A stretch of 10,670 nucleotides of DNA, taken from assembly GCA_035701465.1 (NCBI GenBank), contig DASSMU010000074.1, positions 1 through 10,670 on the forward strand. Direction: 5' to 3'. This document shows, piece after piece, positions 1-5,526 of this stretch. The notes below the pieces were generated by a model, which was not told the DNA's origin, did not search any database, and worked only from the letters and a program-made list of their open reading frames with translations. Each line of letters opens with the position of its first letter. Within the stretch, counting starts at the first letter, position 1. This stretch comes from VRUE01 sp035701465 (GTDB lineage Bacteria > Actinomycetota > Thermoleophilia > Solirubrobacterales > 70-9). The translations under genes and the position numbers were made by a program.

Positions 1-22
1 GCGGCTCCTGCCGCGCGTTTTG

Positions 23-47
23 GGGAGGGGCGCCCGGCCCCCTTCCC
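23..47. terminator. Possible hairpin just after the ATPase stop codon
   Basis: GGGA at 23-26 can pair with TCCC at 44-47, and GGG 28-30 with CCC 40-42, with a G-T wobble between 27 and 43 and a GC-rich loop. It lies 5 bases beyond the TGA (minus strand, 52-54), where a terminator would be expected. There is no U-tract on either strand, and G/C runs pair easily in such GC-rich DNA, so this is a weak call. Confidence 0.25.
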
Positions 48-51
48 GGAG

Positions 52-1218
52 TCAACCTGGATGGACGCCGTCGATGTTCGCCCGCAGCCACTCGGCTAGA
101 AAAGGCTCAGAGATCTGGTAGGCGCCGGCTTCGCCGGTTACGACTTCACGCTTCGTCAGGGCGGACAGCGCCTTCTGAACGTTGGTGGCGGGCGGGAGGT
201 CGTGACGATCCCGATAGGCGCCAGAGAACGGGTGGCCCGATTCGCGGGCCAGCGCACGCAGGACCTGCTTCTGCGCTGCGGAGGCACCTTCCCAGAGCAG
301 GCTGAAGTGGGCATGCTCAGAGCGCAGCACGCCGCTCAGTGCCAACCCCAGTTGCGCCTCCGAAGCGACCTCTCCCGGAGTGGTCTGCTCCCAGAGGAAG
401 TAGCAGAGCTCCTGGGTGGCGTAGGGGTGGCCGCCGGTGCGAGCGAGCAGGTCCTCGACGACCGCCGGATCGACGTCCTTGCCCGTGACATCGAAGCGTT
501 CCATTACGAAGGCGGAAAAGGGGGCAGCATCGATCATCCCCAGCTCGACCGACTTGGCGCTGCGCCAGAAAGGCTCGTTGGCGTCGTTGAATATCCGCTC
601 CATGATGTGCTGCTTGCTCCCCAGATAGATATGGGCGACCTCGGACTGGCGTTGAAAGACGGAGCGCAGCAGCTTCGGCAAACCCGGATCGATCTCGACG
701 ATCTCCTGAAACTCGTCGATGATCAGGGCGATGCGGCGATTGCGGCTCCCGCCCAACTCGGCTGGCAGCTCCAGCAGCCTCTCCAGCGTGGCGTCGATAT
801 CCGCCTGCTTGCGAGCAACGCCAAAGCCGAAGGAGAGCGAACCGTCGTCCGGGTTGACGTTGATCGTCGGTTGCACCTGAAGCCCCCGGAACGGCGCCAG
901 TGCTCGATCGCGGACGCGCTCGACGGGCGAGGCGATCTGCTCGTGAATCGAACGCGCCAGTGCCGAGGCCAAGCTCTCCTTGCTCGGCGTGGTCATCAGA
1001 TCGACCTGGGCGACAAGGATTCCCTCACTCGCCAGCTGTGCCGCGGCGCGCCATATCAGCGAGGACTTGCCGCACCGGCGGGGAGCGAAGATGACGACGT
1101 CCTGGCCGTTGCGGACGTCTCTGGTCAGCTCCTCGAGCTCGAATTCGCGGTCGGCAAATCCGGCATCCAGGGCGAGGGCGCCAAAGCTGAACGGGTTGAC
1201 CGGGTTCGCAGATTTCAT
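52..1218 (-). CDS. AAA/STAND-like ATPase with C-terminal winged helix
   Basis: This 388-residue soluble protein resembles the archaeal-type ATPase family (ATPase_2-like, related to Orc1/Cdc6 and STAND NTPases). An NPF...G...DRE entry motif at about residues 8-25 precedes a Walker A loop, APRRCGKSS (45-53), in which Ala replaces the usual first Gly. Walker B is ALIIDEFQEI (164-173, acidic pair D168/E169). A GGHPYATQELC block (262-272) matches the conserved sensor-2-side helix of the family. Residues about 314-382 look like a winged helix-turn-helix, ending in the typical FLAEWLRANI helix. No signal peptide or membrane segment is visible. The ATG at 1218 fits the family N-terminus but has no Shine-Dalgarno; an imperfect palindrome sits there instead, so translation may be nearly leaderless. 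It is divergent from an acyl-CoA synthetase. The family and ATP binding are well supported; its biological role is not known, and DNA binding by the winged helix is inference. Confidence 0.88.
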   Translation of the reverse strand: MKSANPVNPFSFGALALDAGFADREFELEELTRDVRNGQDVVIFAPRRCGKSSLIWRAAAQLASEGILVAQVDLMTTPSKESLASALARSIHEQIASPVERVRDRALAPFRGLQVQPTINVNPDDGSLSFGFGVARKQADIDATLERLLELPAELGGSRNRRIALIIDEFQEIVEIDPGLPKLLRSVFQRQSEVAHIYLGSKQHIMERIFNDANEPFWRSAKSVELGMIDAAPFSAFVMERFDVTGKDVDPAVVEDLLARTGGHPYATQELCYFLWEQTTPGEVASEAQLGLALSGVLRSEHAHFSLLWEGASAAQKQVLRALARESGHPFSGAYRDRHDLPPATNVQKALSALTKREVVTGEAGAYQISEPFLAEWLRANIDGVHPG

Positions 1219-1250
1219 ATACCAATAGGTATTGTACCTAAACGTATGAA
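1214..1250. promoter_or_regulatory. Palindromic operator-like site, copy 1, over the ATPase start
   Basis: The core is TAGGTA-TTG-TACCTA (1226-1240), a perfect 6-3-6 dyad. Outer arms ATAC (1219-1222) and GTAT (1244-1247) are symmetric about the same centre, base 1233. The site aligns without gaps to copy 2, 56 bases downstream, with 29 of 36 positions identical. It covers the ATPase start codon (1216-1218) and the place where a ribosome binding site would be. A bound protein would block expression of that gene. The binding protein is unknown; the ATPase's own winged helix or an unlinked regulator are both possible. Confidence 0.55.
1231..1236 (-). promoter_or_regulatory. Possible -10 element for the ATPase gene
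   Basis: Read on the minus strand this is TACAAT, five of six matches to TATAAT, lying inside palindrome copy 1. It ends 12 bases before the ATG, so transcription would begin about five bases upstream of the start codon. That would explain the missing Shine-Dalgarno. No -35 hexamer at normal spacing is convincing; TTGTCT is only 13 bases away. Confidence 0.3.
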
Positions 1251-1269
1251 GACAAAATATGCCTCTCAG

Positions 1270-1306
1270 TTCATATACTTCTAGGTATTATGCCTAAAAG
1301 TATAAG
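1270..1306. promoter_or_regulatory. Palindromic operator-like site, copy 2
   Basis: This is the second copy of the element. It has outer arms ATACTT (1275-1280) and AAGTAT (1298-1303) and inner arms TAGGTA (1282-1287) and TGCCTA (1291-1296), all centred on base 1289. The inner arms have one mismatched pair. The outer arms are better here than in copy 1, whose inner core is perfect, so together they define a shared pattern ATAC-N3-TAGGTATTRTRCCTA-N3-GTAT. It sits between two divergent genes and could control either or both. Confidence 0.5.
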
Positions 1307-1335
1307 TCACTCGGCAAGCCGCTCCCGTATAAGTC
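1300..1335 (+). promoter_or_regulatory. Repeated GTATAAGTC, candidate -10 region for the synthetase
   Basis: The nonamer GTATAAGTC occurs at 1300-1308 and again at 1327-1335. Each holds a TATAAG hexamer. The second would place a transcription start about 20-25 bases before the GTG at 1363. I found no good -35 partner for either, so this is only a candidate. Confidence 0.25.
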
Positions 1336-1345
1336 CGTGTCGGCC

Positions 1346-1366
1346 ATGACTCTCCCCCTTCTGTGA
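1346..1366 (+). other. Possible six-codon leader peptide overlapping the synthetase start
   Basis: ATG at 1346 opens a short frame encoding MTLPLL and ending at TGA 1364-1366. The TGA shares bases with the GTG start of the synthetase in a GTGA overlap, the arrangement typical of translationally coupled genes. The GTG has no Shine-Dalgarno of its own, which would make coupling useful. The ATG has no clear ribosome binding site either. A short frame like this can occur by chance. Confidence 0.22.
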
Positions 1367-2802
1367 ACTTCATCGAGGACGTGATGGAACGCTCCCCCGC
1401 ATCGCGACCGGGGATCGTTGCCGTTGATGCCGAGGGAAGGCGACGGGACTGGCACTTCGGCGAACTGATTGCTCGTTCGGCGGGACTCTCCGGGGCTTTC
1501 GCGGCACGTGGCGTTAAGCGCGGGGACGTGGTGATGATGCTGGTGGGGAATCGGATCGAGTGGGTGCTGGCGTTGCTTGCCTGCTGGCGGATGGGGGCGG
1601 TGGCGTTGCCTTGCAGCACGCAGTTGCGGCGCCATGACCTTGAGGTGCGGGTGGCGGCTGCCGATCCGAAGCTCTGCGTTGGCGAAGAGGCGTTGCTTGC
1701 TGAGCTGCCCGGCGGGGTCGCGACTATGAGCATGGGTGAGATCGCCGTCGTCCTCGACGAGGATCGGCCGCAGGAGACGCCGGCGCCGGTTGAAGAGATG
1801 GGCGCCGAGGACCCGGCTTTGATCGTCTTCACTTCAGGCACGACCGGAGAGCCGCGAGGCGTCGTTCATGCCTATCGCTACCTGGAGGGACAGCGGGCCC
1901 AGGCCGAGCACTGGCTTGGCTCGCGCAAGGGGGAGCTGGTCTGGTGCACTACCGCGACCGGCTGGTCCAAGTCGGCACGCAACGTCTTCCTTGCCCCCTG
2001 GCTGACGGGTGCCGCCGCGGTAATCCACGAGGGCCGCTTCGACCCCGCCGAGCGACTCGACATAGCCGAGGGGTTGGGCGTCAACGTGCTCTGCCAGGCG
2101 CCCACCGAGTACCGGATGCTGGCCAAGCGCACCGCGCTGCGCCCGCTGCCCGCGCTGCGCCGCATGGTCTCGGCCGGTGAGCCGCTGGAGGCCGAGACAA
2201 TCGCGGCGTTCCGAGAGGCGATGGGCCTCGAGCCGGCCGACGGCTACGGCCAGACCGAGACCGGGCACATCAGCGGCAACCTCGCCGGCGACCCGGTTCG
2301 GCCGGGGTCGATGGGCAGGCCGCTGCCGGGTCTGGAGACACGGATCGTCGAGGGCGAGCTGCAATTGCGCGCGGCCTCCTCTCCCACTTTCTTCTCGCGC
2401 TACCTTGACGGCGAGCGCTTCGAGGGCGAATGGTGGCAGACAGGCGATCTCGTTCGGGAAGACGACGACGGCTATCTCCACTTCGAAGGCCGCAGCGACG
2501 ACATCATCCTCTCCTCCGGCTACCGGATCGGCCCCTTCGAGGTCGAGTCGGCACTGCTCTCCCACCCAGCCGTCGCCGAGGTCGCCGCAGTCGCCGCCCC
2601 CGACCCCGAGCGCGGCGCCGTGGTCCGAGCGATAGTCGTGCCACGCGGCCGCGAGCCAAGCGACGAGCTAGCCCGCGAGCTGCAGGAGCACTGCAAGCGC
2701 GAGACCGCCCCCTACAAGTTCCCCCGCATCGTCGAGTTCGCCGAAGAGCTGCCGAAGACGACGAGCGGCAAGATCAGGCGGGCGGAGCTGCGGCAAAACT
2801 AG
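1363..2802 (+). CDS. Acyl-CoA synthetase, medium-chain (MACS)-like, AMP-forming
   Basis: This 479-residue member of the ANL adenylating superfamily should activate a carboxylic acid with ATP and join it to CoA in the cytoplasm. The ATP-binding A3 loop is FTSGTTGEPRG (156-166). The MACS-like block WCTTATGWSKSARN spans 194-207, A5 is DGYGQTETG (293-301), and the TGD aspartate is D362. The hinge region follows EGRSDD (375-380), and the C-terminal catalytic lysine is K470 in TTSGKIRR. All core motifs are intact. It is shorter than typical MACS enzymes (about 540-560) because the N-terminus is compact, as in related actinobacterial proteins I recall. The GTG start at 1363 gives the expected N-terminus; V7 or M8 (1381, 1384), behind a GAGGA, are alternatives. 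The substrate cannot be read from sequence; medium-chain or aromatic acids are plausible. It converges on the GH30 gene, with stops 12 bp apart. Confidence 0.92.
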   Translation: MNFIEDVMERSPASRPGIVAVDAEGRRRDWHFGELIARSAGLSGAFAARGVKRGDVVMMLVGNRIEWVLALLACWRMGAVALPCSTQLRRHDLEVRVAAADPKLCVGEEALLAELPGGVATMSMGEIAVVLDEDRPQETPAPVEEMGAEDPALIVFTSGTTGEPRGVVHAYRYLEGQRAQAEHWLGSRKGELVWCTTATGWSKSARNVFLAPWLTGAAAVIHEGRFDPAERLDIAEGLGVNVLCQAPTEYRMLAKRTALRPLPALRRMVSAGEPLEAETIAAFREAMGLEPADGYGQTETGHISGNLAGDPVRPGSMGRPLPGLETRIVEGELQLRAASSPTFFSRYLDGERFEGEWWQTGDLVREDDDGYLHFEGRSDDIILSSGYRIGPFEVESALLSHPAVAEVAAVAAPDPERGAVVRAIVVPRGREPSDELARELQEHCKRETAPYKFPRIVEFAEELPKTTSGKIRRAELRQN

Positions 2803-2814
2803 GCGTCCCGCCTC

Positions 2815-5373
2815 CTATCCGCTGGAGGTGTTGAGCGCGACGACAACGACCGAACCGTCGGGGTTGCGGAAGGCGGTGGTTTCGACCGCCCGGTCAACGG
2901 TATGGGTCGACAGAATGCGTTCAGCACCGCGTTTGACGAACTTCGAGAGCTGAGCCCAGTAGTAATAGTCCTCGCTGCGAGTCCATTTGCCCGTTTCCCG
3001 ATCGACGGCGAGCATGCCGCGGCAAGTTTGGCAGCCGCCTTGGGTTGACAGAACGGGCTTGCCATCGGTGCCCTGGATGAGACTCCAGTACAGCGAAGTG
3101 CGCGCCCAGTTGTTCATCGGTCCGATGAGGTCATCCTGCACCTCGCTGACGAGATTCTGTGCGGTGTTAGGGTGGTTGTAGAAGCCGGAGCACTCGGTGA
3201 AGTACACGTCGACACCGGGGAACAGTTCATGAAACTCGCTCTGTGCCTCGGGCCCGACGGGGTCAGCTTCGTAGCAATGATATCCCACAGCAGAGATCGT
3301 GCCTTCGGCTAGTTCGACGGCTTCTTGCGGGTAGTACGTGGTAGCGGAACCATTCTCGGACCAGTTGTGGTCCCAAGCGAGGATACCGGTGGCCCCGAAG
3401 CCGTTGGCGTCCAGCAGCGGGCGCAGTTCGTCGGCCAGGTGTGCCTGATCAACCGGTTTCATGAGCATCGTCGGGTAGTGCGTGTTGCAGTTGTGTGGCT
3501 CGTTCTGCAGGGACACCATGCTGACCGGCAATCCACGGTCGCGATACGCCAACAGAAACTTCAAGAAATAGTGCGCGTAGGCGGGATATGCCTCTGGCTT
3601 GAGGAAGGGAAGGCTTCCTGTGCAGTCGTTGGGGATGAAGTGCTCGCCGATCTTCATCCAGCCCGGAGCACTCCACGGCGTGGCCATCAGCTCGAGCTCT
3701 GGATTTGCGGCCCTGGCCTGCCGAAGGGCAGGGATCACGTCAGCTTCGTCGTGAGCGACCGTAAAATGTTCGAGGTCATAGTCACTGGTCTGCCCGACCG
3801 GCAGCGGATCGTAGTTGTAGGCATCAGTGGACAGGTCGGTGGCGCCCATGGGGACACGGACCTGGTTCAGGTGGGCGCCAGACCCGGAGAACAGCGCATT
3901 GACCATCTGCGCGCGCCGTCCTGCGGGCTCTTTTGCCAGTAGCGACGCTGCTGCCTGGGTCATGGCACCACCAAAGCCCTCGATCGTCTGAAAGCGTGTC
4001 GCTGGGTCGACCTCGACGACCGGCGTGCCGTCGTCGGGAGCCGCTCCCACGGCCAGGCCTGGCTGGGGCGCCAGACGCTGAGTCAGACGGGGGCCTGACG
4101 CTGCGGTCAGCCACTCATGGGCCACCGATTCGCTCGGCGTCCACGTGTATGTGGCCACCGATGTGGCCGGCAAAAGGGTCGTCAGCGCATTTCCGCCGAT
4201 ATCGATGTAAAAGCGGTTTTCAGCACAGCCTGAGCGATTGACAGACTGGTCCTCGACAGTGTCCGCCAACAGCCTGTCCTGTCCTTCCCCGCAGTCGAAA
4301 TAGAGGTCCGCCTGGCCGTCTCGCGCACGAATGATGTCATCACCTGGTTCGCCGCTGTACCAGTCGGGTCCTTCGCGGCCGTCAAGCGTGTCCTGTCCTT
4401 CACCTCCGGAGAGATAGTCTTCGCCTAACCCACCCTTGAGCGTATCCTTCCCTGCTTCTCCCAGGATGTAATTAGTGCTGTTGCTGGGGGAGCCTGCGAT
4501 GTAATCGTCACCAGGGCCAGCATCGATCGCCGCTTCCCCAATGGGTGATGTTGCAGCCGGCACATTGATCGTGTCGTCTCCTGGGCCGGCGTTAGCATTG
4601 AAAAACCCGCTGATACTGCCGGGGGCGCCCCTGAAAGTATCGTCGCCATCGCCAAGACTTAGGTTGACTTCACCGTCGTTATCTGAGCCGCGCGTTACGA
4701 CAGTATCGTTTCCCGGGCTCCCGCTGAAGTTCAGCTCGTTGAAGCTCTTTGCTTCGAGCGCAGTCGGTGCTTCGGTATTCGCGTTGATGTCACCACCAAC
4801 GGTGGCTGTGACGTGGTTTGTGCCGCCATGGAAAATGATGTTGAGATCATGGCCCGCAATGACTGTGGCGCTATCATTGGAGCCACCTTCGAGATCGACC
4901 TCGCCGGTGACGTCGACCGATACCCTGTCGGTGCCTTCCCCTGTGCTGACGTACACATCACCGGCGCCTGAATCACCAATTCGATCATCCCCGGAGCCGC
5001 CATCTATCGCGTCGAAGGCGCCTTCTGAGCTGCCGTTGCCGTTGAGGGTATCTGCGCCAGGACTTGACAGGATCACATCTCCACCGGCCCCGGCATCCAC
5101 GAGGTCATCCCCTGTCTCAGGCAATCCGCCATCCGGCTGATCAGGACAAATGATGTCGTCGCCTCCCAACCCGGAGATCCTGTCGTTTCCGCCGAAGCCG
5201 ACGATCACGTCCGGGCCGGTAGTGCCGGAAAGCCCGTCCTTGCCGGGGGTTCCCAAGATTGTCGCCAGCTGACCGCCGCACGTCACGGTCGCTTGAGCTG
5301 AGGCACTCCCGCAGCCTGCGGCCAACACCAACCCGATCCCCACGACAATCAATTGGCGATACCGACTCAGCAT
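2815..5373 (-). CDS. Secreted GH30 glycosidase with N-terminal Ca-binding beta-roll module
   Basis: This 852-residue exported protein starts at ATG 5373, behind a strong AGGAGG. The signal peptide (1-28) contains a lipobox-like LAAGC (C21) and also an AQA signal peptidase I site at 28, so it could be a lipoprotein or freely secreted. Residues 31-385 form a glycine/aspartate-rich beta-roll of hemolysin-type nonapeptides (for example GFGGNDRIS, GLGGDDIIC, GPGDDTINV), closed by a Cys-containing cap (C361, C383). Residues about 452-830 are a GH30 (beta/alpha)8 catalytic domain. It has TPWSAPGWMK (565-574), acid/base E625 in LQNEPHN, nucleophile E727 in YFTECSG, and the conserved GGCQTCRG block (779-786). 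It should hydrolyse a beta-linked glycan or glycolipid outside the cell; the exact substrate is unknown. The C-terminal beta-sandwich stops at ALNTSSG, about 25-30 residues before the usual family end. GC is well below that of the flanking genes, suggesting acquisition. Confidence 0.9.
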   Translation of the reverse strand: MLSRYRQLIVVGIGLVLAAGCGSASAQATVTCGGQLATILGTPGKDGLSGTTGPDVIVGFGGNDRISGLGGDDIICPDQPDGGLPETGDDLVDAGAGGDVILSSPGADTLNGNGSSEGAFDAIDGGSGDDRIGDSGAGDVYVSTGEGTDRVSVDVTGEVDLEGGSNDSATVIAGHDLNIIFHGGTNHVTATVGGDINANTEAPTALEAKSFNELNFSGSPGNDTVVTRGSDNDGEVNLSLGDGDDTFRGAPGSISGFFNANAGPGDDTINVPAATSPIGEAAIDAGPGDDYIAGSPSNSTNYILGEAGKDTLKGGLGEDYLSGGEGQDTLDGREGPDWYSGEPGDDIIRARDGQADLYFDCGEGQDRLLADTVEDQSVNRSGCAENRFYIDIGGNALTTLLPATSVATYTWTPSESVAHEWLTAASGPRLTQRLAPQPGLAVGAAPDDGTPVVEVDPATRFQTIEGFGGAMTQAAASLLAKEPAGRRAQMVNALFSGSGAHLNQVRVPMGATDLSTDAYNYDPLPVGQTSDYDLEHFTVAHDEADVIPALRQARAANPELELMATPWSAPGWMKIGEHFIPNDCTGSLPFLKPEAYPAYAHYFLKFLLAYRDRGLPVSMVSLQNEPHNCNTHYPTMLMKPVDQAHLADELRPLLDANGFGATGILAWDHNWSENGSATTYYPQEAVELAEGTISAVGYHCYEADPVGPEAQSEFHELFPGVDVYFTECSGFYNHPNTAQNLVSEVQDDLIGPMNNWARTSLYWSLIQGTDGKPVLSTQGGCQTCRGMLAVDRETGKWTRSEDYYYWAQLSKFVKRGAERILSTHTVDRAVETTAFRNPDGSVVVVALNTSSG
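4264..5256 (-). repeat. Glycine/aspartate-rich nonapeptide repeats in the GH30 protein
   Basis: This segment encodes roughly residues 40-370 of the GH30 protein. It has many GGxGxDxxx-type units: 59-67, 68-76, 263-271, 286-294 and a tight run at 305-349. The region about 150-250 is degenerate but still beta-rich. Such repeats bind calcium between turns of a parallel beta-roll. In Gram-negative RTX toxins they sit near the C-terminus beside a type I secretion signal. Here they follow a Sec-type signal peptide, as is common in actinobacterial proteins of this kind. Confidence 0.75.
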
Positions 5374-5379
5374 CCGGTG

Positions 5380-5385
5380 CCTCCT
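5380..5385 (-). promoter_or_regulatory. Ribosome binding site fixing the GH30 start
   Basis: On the minus strand this reads AGGAGG, six bases before the ATG at 5373. It decides the start in favour of 5373 over an upstream in-frame ATG at 5634, which would run back into the divergent aminotransferase gene and bury the signal peptide inside the protein. It is the only textbook Shine-Dalgarno I see among the six genes. Confidence 0.85.
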
Positions 5386-5526
5386 AGTTCCGCCCCGTTC
5401 CCGGAGGCCTCGCCACGTCCATCGCCCTCGCTCGCTTGCATGCAACACGGGAGCCTGCCCATATGAACGATCCCCGGGAAACGATTTTGCCTTGTTGCCC
5501 TTGATCGTAAAGGTCGGATAACTCAA

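Noticed and set aside
202..1284. 360-residue open frame on the plus strand, antisense to the ATPase
   Set aside because: It mirrors the codon structure of the ATPase gene in high-GC DNA, shows no known motif, and would run through the palindromic region. The minus-strand frame has clear Walker motifs.
1214..1306. The paired palindromes as a dif/Xer recombination module
   Set aside because: The half-sites and the central spacer do not match dif-like sequence well, and the position over a start codon in a divergent promoter region fits operators better.
1214..1306. The paired palindromes as a miniature transposon or CRISPR remnant
   Set aside because: There are only two diverged copies, with no target-site duplication, no terminal-repeat-bounded cargo and no regular spacers.
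4264..5256. Repeat-rich region as evidence of an RTX toxin with type I secretion
   Set aside because: The protein has an N-terminal Sec-type signal, the repeats are N-terminal, the C-terminus is a GH30 enzyme, and no ABC exporter or membrane-fusion gene is nearby.
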